Positions 45,495-54,226 of a stretch of 64,000 bases of DNA are shown here, piece by piece. This DNA is from Clostridia bacterium (lineage in GTDB: Bacteria > Bacillota > Clostridia > Lachnospirales > Lachnospiraceae), in NCBI GenBank assembly GCA_026000755.1, contig BNZC01000001.1, positions 62,001 through 126,000 on the forward strand. Direction: 5' to 3'. How positions within the stretch are numbered: the first letter of the stretch is position 1; every line of letters starts with the position of its first letter. A model generated the notes under the pieces. The model ran no database searches, had not been told where the DNA came from, and saw only the letters and a program-made list of their open reading frames with translations. The translations under genes and the position numbers were made by a program.

Positions 45495-46334
45495 GTGGAA
45501 CTGATTGAATTGGTAAAAGCACTTATTTTAGGTATTGTAGAGGGAATCACGGAGTGGCTTCCCATCAGCAGTTCGGGACACATGATTTTGGTAAATGAAT
45601 TTTTACACTTAAACGTTTCAAGGGATGTTTGGGATGTGTTTTTTGTAGTCATTCAATTTGGAGCGATTATGGCGGTGGTTGTGCTGTATTTTCATAAGCT
45701 GTTTCCCTTTTATAAGGAATCCGGCAGAATACAGATTTCCGGCGAAACCATAAGTCTGTGGTGCAAGATTATCATAGCTTGTGTGCCTGCCGCAATTGTC
45801 GGCATTTTGTTTGACAAAAAGATTGAAGAGGAATTTTACAATTGGCAAACGGTTTCTATCATGCTGATTGTATTTGGTATCATATTTATTGTGGTGGAAA
45901 TGCGGAAAATCAAACCCCGATTTCTGACCTTAAACACCTTAAGTTATTATGCCGTGATTATCATTGGACTGTTTCAATTGGTTGCGGCTATTTTACCGGG
46001 TACCTCGCGCTCCGGAGCAACCATTGTGGGTGCCTTGTTGCTTGGCGTGTCAAGGACAATAGCGACAGAGTTCACTTTCTTTTTGGCAGTACCCGTTATG
46101 TTGGGCGCAAGCTTGTTAAAAATCGCAAAATATGTGGCGAGATTCGGGCTTTCCTTTACGGGAACAGAAGTGGCGGTTCTCTTACTGGGTACCTTGACGG
46201 CATTTGTCGTTTCCCTATTTGCTATTAAATTTTTGATCGGTTACATCAAAAAACATGATTTCAAGGTATTCGGTTGGTATCGAATTGTACTGGGTGTGTT
46301 GGTGATTGTATATTTTAATGTAATTGCCGGGTAA
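45495..46334 (+). CDS. uppP: Undecaprenyl-diphosphate phosphatase
   Basis: 279-residue membrane phosphatase (BacA family) recycling the C55 lipid carrier for cell wall synthesis. The active-site motifs are GITEWLPISSSGHM near the N terminus and PGTSRSGATIVGALLLG near residue 170. The start is GTG 45495, after GGAGGGAAG. Confidence 0.96.
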   Translation: MELIELVKALILGIVEGITEWLPISSSGHMILVNEFLHLNVSRDVWDVFFVVIQFGAIMAVVVLYFHKLFPFYKESGRIQISGETISLWCKIIIACVPAAIVGILFDKKIEEEFYNWQTVSIMLIVFGIIFIVVEMRKIKPRFLTLNTLSYYAVIIIGLFQLVAAILPGTSRSGATIVGALLLGVSRTIATEFTFFLAVPVMLGASLLKIAKYVARFGLSFTGTEVAVLLLGTLTAFVVSLFAIKFLIGYIKKHDFKVFGWYRIVLGVLVIVYFNVIAG

Positions 46335-46352
46335 TTAAATAACGATGTGATT

Positions 46353-46405
46353 AAGCCCTGCTTTTTAGGGCGATACTTACCGAATGTTCAGCGTTCGGTA
46401 AAGTG
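46353..46405 (+). repeat. Short repeat family R2, copy a
   Basis: AAGCCCTG-TTTTTAGGGCG (a first hairpin, AGCCCT/AGGGC) followed by CTTACCGAA-TTCGGTAA (a second hairpin). Related copies lie at 47746, 51371 and, reversed, 58050. This one is 18 bp after the uppP stop and 11 bp before the mobile element. Confidence 0.65.
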
Positions 46406-46416
46406 TCATGTGTATC

Positions 46417-46548
46417 GTTACTATTCACAGTTCCTGTGAATAGTAACACTTATGCACCCAAATCGCAAAAAAATGCGATTTGGCGCATGACTTAATCGGG
46501 TTTTTCTTCGAAAAACGCCTCTCGGAACGGTTCACCATGAATAGTAAC
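46417..46548 (-). mobile_element. MITE-like element, short type (copy A)
   Basis: 132 bp, the reverse complement of the copy at 49318-49450 with only a few differences. The left end is a perfect palindrome, GTTACTATTCACAG-TTC-CTGTGAATAGTAAC; the right end is CCATGAATAGTAAC. Internal hairpins (CCAAATCGCA/TGCGATTTGG) fill the rest. Flanks TGTGTATC and CGTGTATC agree at 7 of 8 bases, a probable target duplication. It has no coding capacity, so any movement would need a transposase from elsewhere. Confidence 0.8.
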
Positions 46549-46588
46549 CGTGTATCATCATGTGACAAACGTCAGGAGAAAAAAACGC

Positions 46589-46617
46589 TTGACGAAAGCA
46601 AGAAAGTATGCTAATAT
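46589..46617 (+). promoter_or_regulatory. Promoter of the rplU-prp-rpmA operon
   Basis: TTGACG (46589-46594), a 17-bp spacer and TAATAT (46612-46617), 41 bp downstream of the mobile element. Confidence 0.6.
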
Positions 46618-46712
46618 TTAACAGTATGCCGCACGGTGAGGTCTGAAAGTCTGCCTTTTTACAAAAGGTTAGCACCATAACCGGCGAGTAATTGAGAAAT
46701 AGGAGGTGCCAT
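46618..46712 (+). ncRNA. Putative L21 leader (ribosomal protein autoregulatory RNA)
   Basis: The 95-base leader before rplU contains paired stretches, including GCCGCACGGTGAGGTC and a later ACCATAACCGGC, and an AAAGTCTGCC-TTTTTAC segment. Bacillota L21 operons commonly carry such a leader that binds L21. I recognise it by position and general layout, not by a covariance match. Confidence 0.45.
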
Positions 46713-47021
46713 ATGTACGCAATAATAGCAACAGGTGGTAAGCAGTACAAAGTGTCCGAGGGTGATACTATTATCATTGAGAAGTTGGATGTGCAGGCGG
46801 GTGATACCGTTACATTTGATCAAGTGTTAGCTGTAGGCGGCGATTCTTTGACCATCGGAAGTCCGACTGTAGCGGGAGCCAGTGTTTCTGCTTCTGTCGT
46901 AGAAAACGGTAAGGCGAAGAAGATTATCGTTTACAAGTACAAGAGAAAATCAGGCTATCACAAGAAAAACGGCCACAGACAACAGTTTACCAAAGTCAAA
47001 ATCGAAAAGATCAGCGTGTAA
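46713..47021 (+). CDS. rplU: 50S ribosomal protein L21
   Basis: 102 residues, [17 protein letters not shown] at the N terminus and [19 protein letters not shown] at the C terminus, both standard for L21. ATG 46713 follows AGGAGGTG; the earlier in-frame ATG at 46692 is before the ribosome binding site. The last 68 bp are repeated after the stop. Confidence 0.97.
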   Translation: MYAIIATGGKQYKVSEGDTIIIEKLDVQAGDTVTFDQVLAVGGDSLTIGSPTVAGASVSASVVENGKAKKIIVYKYKRKSGYHKKNGHRQQFTKVKIEKISV

Positions 47022-47030
47022 GGACGAACG

Positions 47031-47098
47031 GGCTATCGCAAGAGAATCGATCGCAAACAGAAGTTTACCTTGCTTAAAATCGAAAAGATCAGTGTGTA
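47031..47098 (+). repeat. Duplicated 3' end of rplU
   Basis: GGCTATCGCAAGA-AA-CG through AAAATCGAAAAGATCAGTGTGTAA repeats 46953-47021 (GGCTATCACAAGAAAAACG ... AAAATCGAAAAGATCAGCGTGTAA) at an offset of 78 bp, with scattered substitutions. The copy even keeps the stop codon and runs into the prp ribosome binding site. Confidence 0.85.
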
Positions 47099-47112
47099 AG
47101 GAAAGAGTTTGT

Positions 47113-47451
47113 ATGATTCGTATTACTGTTTACCAACAAGCAGAAGAGGACTATACAGGATTTGACTGTATCGGTCATGCAGGATATGCCAAAAGCGGCG
47201 AGGATGTCATTTGTGCAGGTGTATCGGCACTGGTGATTAATACGGTTAATTCCATCGGACAGTTTACGGCGGATACCTTTGATTGTCAAGACGATGAAAA
47301 GACAGGGAAGATTTCCCTTCGTTTTCAAAAAGAAGTATCCGATCAAACAAAGCTTTTGTTAAAAGCCATGCTATTGGGTCTTACAGGAATACGGGATTTC
47401 TATGGTGAGTCATTTATTCGTTTGAAATTTGAATCAGGTCAGGGGGTGTAA
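47113..47451 (+). CDS. prp: Ribosomal-processing cysteine protease Prp
   Basis: 112-residue protease of the YsxB/Prp family with [21 protein letters not shown], containing the catalytic His (GHAG) and Cys (VICAGVS). Prp removes the N-terminal extension of L27, and the adjacent rpmA here does encode that extension. ATG 47113 follows AAGGAAAG. Confidence 0.94.
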   Translation: MIRITVYQQAEEDYTGFDCIGHAGYAKSGEDVICAGVSALVINTVNSIGQFTADTFDCQDDEKTGKISLRFQKEVSDQTKLLLKAMLLGLTGIRDFYGESFIRLKFESGQGV

Positions 47452-47455
47452 GAAT

Positions 47456-47746
47456 ATGTTGAAGATGAACCTTCAGTTTTTTGCTCATAAAAAGGGAGTT
47501 GGTTCTACCAAGAATGGTAGAGATTCCGAATCCAAACGATTGGGAGCAAAAAGAGCAGACGGACAGTTTGTAAAAGCGGGAAATATTTTGTACAAGCAAA
47601 GAGGAACAAAGATCCATCCGGGACTTAATGTAGGTCGTGGCGGAGATGACACCTTGTTTGCTAAGATTGACGGTACCTTGCGTTTTGAACGCAAGGGCAG
47701 GGATAAGAAGCAGGCTAGTGTATATCCTGTTGCTGTGGCGGAGTAA
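47456..47746 (+). CDS. rpmA: 50S ribosomal protein L27 with cleavable N-terminal extension
   Basis: 96 residues. The N terminus [17 protein letters not shown] contains the Prp site, between FFA and HKKG, and then the usual L27 start with [20 protein letters not shown]. Cleavage exposes the residues that reach the peptidyl-transferase centre. It starts 4 bp after prp. Confidence 0.97.
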   Translation: MLKMNLQFFAHKKGVGSTKNGRDSESKRLGAKRADGQFVKAGNILYKQRGTKIHPGLNVGRGGDDTLFAKIDGTLRFERKGRDKKQASVYPVAVAE

Positions 47747-47800
47747 AGCCCTGTTTTGTAGGGCGATGCTTACCGAACGTTTTTGGTTCGGTAAGAGGCA
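47746..47800 (+). repeat. Short repeat family R2, copy b
   Basis: AAGCCCTG-TTTTGTAGGGCG then CTTACCGAACG and GGTTCGGTAAG. It begins at the last base of the rpmA stop codon. The closest relative is the copy at 46353. Confidence 0.65.
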
Positions 47801-47846
47801 GTAAGTCTCTATGAAAACGTAGACCAGTGCAAGGTCATTCATGAAC

Positions 47847-47944
47847 CAAGAAGGAAGGCAAATCTATTTTTCGAAAGCACGTAATGAAAGCATTTGTTTT
47901 CTTTCATTACAGATTTTGGGCAGACGGAAAATAAATTTGCCTTC

Positions 47945-47947
<3 letters not shown>
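47847..47947. repeat. Long imperfect inverted repeat between rpmA and obgE
   Basis: Outer arms AAGGCAAATCTATTTTTCG and CGGAAAATAAATTTGCCTT (about 20 bp, few mismatches) enclose an inner perfect 10-bp stem GTAATGAAAG/CTTTCATTAC. It resembles a small non-coding element or a structured RNA and is unrelated to the GTTACTATTCAC family. Confidence 0.6.
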
Positions 47948-49277
<1,330 letters not shown>

Positions 49278-49317
49278 AAGATGTAGCAAAAAATCAGCAT
49301 AGAAAAGACGATAGGAT

Positions 49318-49450
49318 GTTACTATTCACGGTTGAACCGTTCCGAGAGGCGTTTTTCGAAGAAAAACCCGATTAAGTCATGCGCCAAATCGCATTTTTTT
49401 GCGATTTGTGTGCATAATTGTTACTATTCACAGGAACTGTGAATAGTAAC
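49318..49450 (+). mobile_element. MITE-like element, short type (copy B), with 8-bp target duplication
   Basis: 133 bp, ends GTTACTATTCACGG and, at the right, the palindrome GTTACTATTCACAG-GAA-CTGTGAATAGTAAC. It is flanked by identical 8-bp repeats GATAGGAT (49310-49317 and 49451-49458), clear evidence of transposition into an intact site. It is nearly identical to copy A in reverse orientation and has no coding capacity. Confidence 0.88.
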
Positions 49451-49467
49451 GATAGGATCAGAATTAT

Positions 49468-49499
49468 CAGCAGAAATTTGATTATTATAGTAAATAGAA
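49468..49499 (+). repeat. Duplicated 3' end of obgE
   Basis: ATCAGCAGAAATTTGATTAT followed by TATAGTAAATAG repeats the obgE tail ATCAGTTGGAATTTGATTAT/TATAAATAG at 49250-49277. The offset is 217 bp now; subtracting the 133-bp element and one 8-bp target copy leaves 76 bp. Confidence 0.75.
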
Positions 49500-49511
49500 A
49501 GCAGGACTTTT

Positions 49512-49802
49512 ATGACAAGCAAGCAACGAGCATATCTAAAGGGGTTATCCAACAACTTAACAGCTATTTTTCAGGTGGGCAAAGCCTCCATTACCCCGGA
49601 AATGGTGATTTCGGTGGACGAGGCATTAGAGAAACGAGAGTTAATTAAGCTTTCCGTCTTAAAAAATTGTTTTGACGATCCAAAAGAAATTGCCGAAACA
49701 CTGGCACAACGCACAAGATCAAAGGTGGTGCAGGTGATTGGGAAGAAGTTCATCTTATATCGCCCGGCAAAAAAAGATCCTAAAATAAAGTTGCCTAAGT
49801 AG
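49512..49802 (+). CDS. yhbY: CRM-domain RNA-binding protein YhbY
   Basis: 96-residue ribosome-assembly factor. MTSKQRAYLKGLSNNLTAIF, the GKASITPEMV loop and a C-terminal KVVQVIGKKFILYR strand are standard for the CRM fold. The ribosome binding site, AGCAGG, follows the duplicated obgE tail. Confidence 0.94.
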   Translation: MTSKQRAYLKGLSNNLTAIFQVGKASITPEMVISVDEALEKRELIKLSVLKNCFDDPKEIAETLAQRTRSKVVQVIGKKFILYRPAKKDPKIKLPK

Positions 49803-49818
49803 AAAGTGGTAAACGCCC

Positions 49819-50565
49819 ATGAACGAAGAAATCAACTTACTGCAAATCCTCCGAGAAGAGAAACAAATGCGGTTAAAAGGCGGTTTGTATCATCAAACGC
49901 AAATCAAACTGTGCTACAATTCCAACCGGATCGAAGGGAGTCGCCTGTCAGAAGATCAAACCCGTTATATTTTTGAAACCAACACCTTGGGTGTCGCACC
50001 AAACGAAACAGCGGATGTAGATGATGTGATTGAAACGAGCAATCACTTTGCCGCATTTGATTATATGTTAGAGTATGCGGATGAACCCCTAACAGAAGAA
50101 ATTATCAAAAATCTGCACCGTATATTGAAAAGCAGCACATCTGATTCTCGCAAAAACTGGTTTCGAGTGGGCGATTACAAACTCCGTCCCAACGTGGTTG
50201 GTGACACAAAAACCACTGCCCCGGGAAAAGTGGCGGCAGACATCAACAAGCTGCTGACCAAATACACACAAAAAGAATCGGTAAGATTTACTGACATCAT
50301 AGCGTTTCATGTGTGCTTTGAGCGTATCCACCCGTTTCAAGACGGAAACGGTCGTGTTGGACGGCTCATTCTATTCAAAGAATGTCTGAAAAACAATATC
50401 ACACCCTTCATCATTGACCACGAACACAAGCAATTTTACTACCGTGGATTAAAAGAATTCGATGTAGAGCAAGGCTATCTGACCGACACCTGCTTCTCAG
50501 CACAGGACACCTATGCAGCACAGGTTGCATATTTTTTCCCCGCCAAACAGGATGATATGGTATAA
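49819..50565 (+). CDS. Fic family protein with N-terminal inhibitory motif
   Basis: 248 residues. The active-site motif HPFQDGNGRVGRL lies at about residues 171-183. The N-terminal helix carries SNRIEGS, matching the (S/T)xxxE(G/N) inhibitory motif of class II Fic proteins, so it is likely autoinhibited AMP-transferase activity. It interrupts the usual yhbY-nadD neighbourhood and is 16 bp from yhbY, so it is probably expressed with that operon. Target unknown. Confidence 0.9.
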   Translation: MNEEINLLQILREEKQMRLKGGLYHQTQIKLCYNSNRIEGSRLSEDQTRYIFETNTLGVAPNETADVDDVIETSNHFAAFDYMLEYADEPLTEEIIKNLHRILKSSTSDSRKNWFRVGDYKLRPNVVGDTKTTAPGKVAADINKLLTKYTQKESVRFTDIIAFHVCFERIHPFQDGNGRVGRLILFKECLKNNITPFIIDHEHKQFYYRGLKEFDVEQGYLTDTCFSAQDTYAAQVAYFFPAKQDDMV

Positions 50566-50583
50566 TGTCGATAGACATTATAC
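50560..50583. promoter_or_regulatory. Palindrome overlapping an extended -10 element at the end of fic
   Basis: GTATAATGTC-GATA-GACATTATAC, a perfect 10-bp dyad that includes TATAAT preceded by TGG. The 11 bases ATGGTATAATG occur again at 50667-50677. Confidence 0.45.
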
Positions 50584-50648
50584 TAGCGCCGCTTGCGGTG
50601 AGCGAAGGCGAACATTACCAAGAGCAAGAGTGCGCATCCCCCGGAGGG

Positions 50649-50677
50649 ACCATGATTCGCAGAATCATGGTATAATG
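50649..50677 (+). promoter_or_regulatory. Palindrome with extended -10 promoter before nadD
   Basis: ACCATGATTC-GCA-GAATCATGGT is a perfect dyad running into TGGTATAAT (50668-50676), an extended -10 element. nadD starts 71 bp downstream. No -35 is recognisable. The remaining sequence 50584-50747 holds no open frame of note. Confidence 0.5.
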
Positions 50678-50747
50678 ACTTACTTGGTGCAAGCAAGGTG
50701 AGGACAGTATCGTAATAGAGGAAACTTCCTTCTAATAGGAGAAATCT

Positions 50748-51371
50748 ATGTCTAACCCAAAAATCGGAATCCTCGGGGGAACCTTTGACCCCATTCATTA
50801 CGGACATTTGCTTCTGGCAGAATGTGCTGCGGAGCAGTTTTCACTAGAGCAAGTCCTGTTTTTGCCGGCAGGTACCCCCCCCCATAAAATCGAAAAACCC
50901 ATCACAGATGCAAAGTGGCGTAGTGAGATGATAGAGCTTGCCATTGCAGACAATTCTCGTTTTTCCATTTCTACATTGGAAACGAGATCTGCTGAAATCA
51001 GCTATACCTATAAAACCTTGGAGAATTTGAAGGAACAATCCCCTGACACACAGTTCTTTTTCATATTGGGGGGGGATTCTCTCTTTGAATTTGAAACATG
51101 GTATTTGCCGGAGCGGATTTTGGCGGCGGCTACTATTTTGGCGGCGGTTCGGGAGGATTTGGATGGGGAACGTTTTGACCGCCAGATTGCTCTGTTAAAA
51201 GAACGTTTTGAAGGTGCTTTTATTGAACGTTTGAACACGCCGAATGTTGGCATTTCTTCCCGAAAAATAAGAACCTTGATTTCGGAAGGAAAATCGGTGC
51301 GATATATGTTGCCGGAGGTAGTGATTGATTATATTCGGGAGAAGGGGTTGTATTCGACTGAAAGCAATTAG
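50748..51371 (+). CDS. nadD: Nicotinate-nucleotide adenylyltransferase
   Basis: 207 residues, making deamido-NAD from nicotinate mononucleotide and ATP. Nucleotidyltransferase motifs are ILGGTFDPIHYGHLLLAE and ISSRKIRTLI. Two homopolymer runs occur: nine C at 50875-50883 (TPPH) and eight G at 51068-51075 (LGGD). ATG 50748 follows TAGGAGA. Confidence 0.96.
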   Translation: MSNPKIGILGGTFDPIHYGHLLLAECAAEQFSLEQVLFLPAGTPPHKIEKPITDAKWRSEMIELAIADNSRFSISTLETRSAEISYTYKTLENLKEQSPDTQFFFILGGDSLFEFETWYLPERILAAATILAAVREDLDGERFDRQIALLKERFEGAFIERLNTPNVGISSRKIRTLISEGKSVRYMLPEVVIDYIREKGLYSTESN

Positions 51372-51419
51372 ATCCTGATTTTTAGGGCATTGCTTATCGA
51401 AGGGTATCTCCTCGATAAA
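51371..51419 (+). repeat. Short repeat family R2, copy c (diverged)
   Basis: GATCCTGATTTTTAGGGCA then TTGCTTATCGAAGGG and CCTCGATAAA: both hairpins of R2 are recognisable with changed bases. It begins at the last base of the nadD stop codon. Confidence 0.5.
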
Positions 51420-51449
51420 ATGGACTTAAATCATACAGGAGTTTCTAAC

Positions 51450-52025
51450 ATGGACTTAAAACAAATACAAAAACGTCTAAAAAAAGAATTAGATAAAGAA
51501 CGTTACATTCATACATTAAGCGTAATGTACACGGCGGCGTCCCTTGCCATGGCTCATGGCAGCAACCTGCAACAAGCTATGTATGCAGGATTGTTGCATG
51601 ACTGTGCAAAATGCATTCCCAATGCAAAAAAGCTTACACAATGCAAGGAACTGGGCATTGCGATTACGGAAACAGAAGAGCAGAATCCTCTTTTATTGCA
51701 CGCAAAGCTTGGGGCTTATCTTGCCAAGGAACAATATGGGATAGATGACCCGGAAATTCTTCATGCCATACAGGTACATACCACAGGCGAGCCGAACATG
51801 AATTTGTTGGATAAAATTATTTTTATTGCAGATTATATTGAACCGTACCGTGATCGTGCACCCAACTTAGCGGAAACAAGGAAACTGGCTTTTTTGGATT
51901 TGGATCAGGCGTTATTTCAAATAATGGAAATCACGTTAAATTACTTAAAAAATGGCAAGGGACGTGGAATGATTGACCCCATGACACAAGAAACCTATCA
52001 ATTTATCAGAGAAAGATTAACTTAA
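51450..52025 (+). CDS. yqeK: HD-domain Ap4A hydrolase YqeK
   Basis: 191 residues. HD motifs are RYIHTLSVMYTAASLA, GLLHDCAK and the downstream HAIQVHTTG and IADYIEPYRDR, as in YqeK, a symmetrical Ap4A hydrolase. ATG 51450 follows CAGGAG; an in-frame ATG at 51420 shares the same 11 bases ATGGACTTAAA, a short 5' duplication. The 3' end is repeated beyond the stop. Confidence 0.92.
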   Translation: MDLKQIQKRLKKELDKERYIHTLSVMYTAASLAMAHGSNLQQAMYAGLLHDCAKCIPNAKKLTQCKELGIAITETEEQNPLLLHAKLGAYLAKEQYGIDDPEILHAIQVHTTGEPNMNLLDKIIFIADYIEPYRDRAPNLAETRKLAFLDLDQALFQIMEITLNYLKNGKGRGMIDPMTQETYQFIRERLT

Positions 52026-52032
52026 AAAGCAC

Positions 52033-52106
52033 CAAGGGACGTGGAATGATTGACATTATGACACAGGAAACCAACAAGAAAACCCATCAATTTATCAGGA
52101 GGAATT
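52033..52106 (+). repeat. Duplicated 3' end of yqeK
   Basis: CAAGGGACGTGGAATGATTG through ATCAATTTATCAG repeats 51956-52010 at an offset of 77 bp, rising to 89 bp after a 12-bp insertion of AACAAGAAAACC. The rsfS ribosome binding site AGGAGG is formed at the right end of the copy. Confidence 0.85.
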
Positions 52107-52110
52107 TATC

Positions 52111-52461
52111 ATGCAAACAGCAAAGGAACTTGTAAAGATTGCAGTCAAAGCACTGGAAGACAAAAAAGCGGAGGACATTCAGGTAATTGACATTCAGGAA
52201 GTGTCCGTTATGGCTGATTATTTCATCATCGTAAGCGGAAATAATCAAAACCAGTTACAGGCAATGGCAGATGCCGTAGACGAGGACTTAAATAAAGCCG
52301 GACTATTTAAGAAACAGGTGGAGGGCAACCGCCATTCGAGTTGGATTTTATTGGATTATGGCGATATTATCATCCATATTTTTTCGAAAGAAGATCGCTT
52401 GTTCTATGATTTGGAGCAGATTTGGCGTGAGGGCAAGCGGATAGGTGTGGAGGAATTGTGA
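52111..52461 (+). CDS. rsfS: Ribosome silencing factor RsfS
   Basis: 116 residues, binds L14 of the 50S subunit and blocks subunit joining in slow growth. Motifs: DIQEVSVMADYFIIVSG, VEGNRHSSWILLDYGDIIIH and FYDLEQIWREG. Last gene of the obg-yhbY-nadD-yqeK-rsfS cluster. Confidence 0.96.
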   Translation: MQTAKELVKIAVKALEDKKAEDIQVIDIQEVSVMADYFIIVSGNNQNQLQAMADAVDEDLNKAGLFKKQVEGNRHSSWILLDYGDIIIHIFSKEDRLFYDLEQIWREGKRIGVEEL

Positions 52462-52565
52462 TGTTATTCGACAAAATTGCTGAATCATATATGACTTCTG
52501 GGATATTTTGACTTATATAACCATGTCAGTATTTAGAAAATACTCATAAGTTAGGAGTATACCTT

Positions 52566-53492
52566 ATGACTTTTGAACAATGTTTTAACTGTGGAAAACC
52601 CATCCTAATGGAAGGTGCTCTTGGAGAACGATTAAAAAGAGATTATAAATTGACATTTGATAAGAATGTTGCTCTGGCAGGACTTGTGTATGATGAAGAA
52701 GGTAGGCAAGCACTAAAAAAATTGTGGACGGAATATATTGATATTGCGATACGGTATAAAATGCCTTTTATTGCCACCACTCCAACAAGAAGAGCAAATG
52801 AAGAGCGTGTAAACAAGTCAGAATATAATGAGAATATTATCAGAGATAATGTTGATTTTCTAAAAAGCATAAGGAATTGTTATTCGAAAGAAGCAATCTA
52901 TCTCGGCGGATTAATGGGTTGCAAGGGAGATGCTTATAAAGCAAACGAAGTATTGAGCAGATCACAGGCGGCAGATTTTCATTCTTGGCAGGCAGCTTTG
53001 TTTCAGAATGCAAAGGTGGATTTCTTATATGCCGGCATTATGCCGGCCTTGGAAGAGACACTCGGAATGTCCGAGGCAATGGCAAAAACAGATTTGCCCT
53101 ATATTATCAGTTTTATGATTCGAAAGGATGGCTGTTTGATTGATGGAACGAACTTAAGTGATGCCATACAAATCATTGATAAAAATGTAGAGCGAAAGCC
53201 CTTGTGCTACATGAGCAATTGCACACATCCTAAAGTCGTGATGAAAACACTATCTTATGATTTTAATCGAAACGAAAGTGTATGGAAGCGGTTTCGAGGG
53301 ATTCAGCCGAATACTTCAGATTTGTCGCCGGAAAATTTAGATAATTCAGCTGTTTTATTTGAATCGAATCCCAAAGAATTTGCAAAAGAAATTGTGAGCC
53401 TTCAAAATTTAATGGATATAACTATTTGCGGTGGTTGTTGTGGTACTGATTTAAGGCATATTGAAGAAATTGCGAAAGAGCTAAGTGATTGA
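52566..53492 (+). CDS. Homocysteine S-methyltransferase family protein
   Basis: 308 residues. The zinc-binding cysteines are visible as SNCTHP and GGCCGTD near the C terminus, and the N terminus reads LMEGALGERLKRDYK. Related enzymes methylate homocysteine from S-methylmethionine or another donor. Substrate here is not certain. The TAGGAG ribosome binding site precedes ATG 52566, and the 104-bp gap before it has no feature of note. Confidence 0.85.
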   Translation: MTFEQCFNCGKPILMEGALGERLKRDYKLTFDKNVALAGLVYDEEGRQALKKLWTEYIDIAIRYKMPFIATTPTRRANEERVNKSEYNENIIRDNVDFLKSIRNCYSKEAIYLGGLMGCKGDAYKANEVLSRSQAADFHSWQAALFQNAKVDFLYAGIMPALEETLGMSEAMAKTDLPYIISFMIRKDGCLIDGTNLSDAIQIIDKNVERKPLCYMSNCTHPKVVMKTLSYDFNRNESVWKRFRGIQPNTSDLSPENLDNSAVLFESNPKEFAKEIVSLQNLMDITICGGCCGTDLRHIEEIAKELSD

Positions 53493-53514
53493 AGCATATT
53501 ATCCGCATATTATC

Positions 53515-53612
53515 CTAGTGCGAGGTCGTTTGTGAACATTAACGAATGTGAAGCATAAGTTTAGCCCCACGAACCTTCTCATGCGCCAACTTGCGTTTTT
53601 TGCGTATTCCAT
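53515..53612 (+). repeat. Decayed repeat material between the methyltransferase and lipoprotein genes
   Basis: TCATGCGCCAACTTGCGTTT with TTTTGCG matches the interior of the short mobile element (TCATGCGCCAAATCGCATTT with TTTTGCG). The preceding TAGTGCGAGGTCGTTTGTGA resembles CCAGTGCAAGGTCATTCATGA at 47823-47843. No ends are recognisable. Confidence 0.4.
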
Positions 53613-53635
53613 AGCATTCAGGAGGAAATTCTAGT

Positions 53636-54169
53636 ATGAGCAAACCTCGCCTAAAAATTTTATTATGTTTATGTATAAGTATGATACTATTAAGTTTATG
53701 TTTCAGTTCATGTTCATTGGAAGGCAGTAAGGCGATTTTTAATAATGACGAACAAAAAGCGGACAAGCGAATGGAAGAGTTAGTTGAAACGCTAAAAAAC
53801 AAAGATAAAGATGCTTTGAAAGCAATGTTTTCAAAGCAAGCATTCGATGAGAGTCATGATTTTGAGAGCAGTATGGAATATCTATTTGATTTTTTTGGAG
53901 AAAATGTAACTTCCTGGAATCGAGATAGATTTTCCGGCAGTACATCTAGTGATTATGGGAAAGAATCTGTAATGCTCCGTTCTTGGTATACCGTTACAAT
54001 CGACCAAGATACTTATCTGTTTTTTGTAATTGATTACATTAAAGATACGATTAACCCGGACAATGAGGGATTATACACATTAAGAGTCATAAAAAAAGAA
54101 GAGGAATCCAGCCAATTTGAGTCATGGCAAAAAATGCAAATAGCCGGGATTTACGTACCGGAAGAATAG
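53636..54169 (+). CDS. Small lipoprotein, DUF5104-like
   Basis: 177 residues. A signal peptide (ILLCLCISMILLSLCF) ends in a lipobox FSSC at about residue 25; the mature part is a compact alpha/beta domain with ADKRMEELVETLKNKDKDAL, resembling DUF5104. It lies 57 bp before a paired ABC exporter and could be an accessory or immunity-type lipoprotein; that link is inference. Confidence 0.72.
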   Translation: MSKPRLKILLCLCISMILLSLCFSSCSLEGSKAIFNNDEQKADKRMEELVETLKNKDKDALKAMFSKQAFDESHDFESSMEYLFDFFGENVTSWNRDRFSGSTSSDYGKESVMLRSWYTVTIDQDTYLFFVIDYIKDTINPDNEGLYTLRVIKKEEESSQFESWQKMQIAGIYVPEE

Positions 54170-54226
54170 ATATATTAAAAAATATATACTTAGCTGCTAT
54201 CATAATATCCAGAATGTGACAGGACG

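Noticed and set aside
46417-46548. Element A read as a simple terminator of uppP
   Set aside because: Near-identical copy in opposite orientation at 49318 with target duplication shows it is a transposed unit, though it may still act as a terminator.
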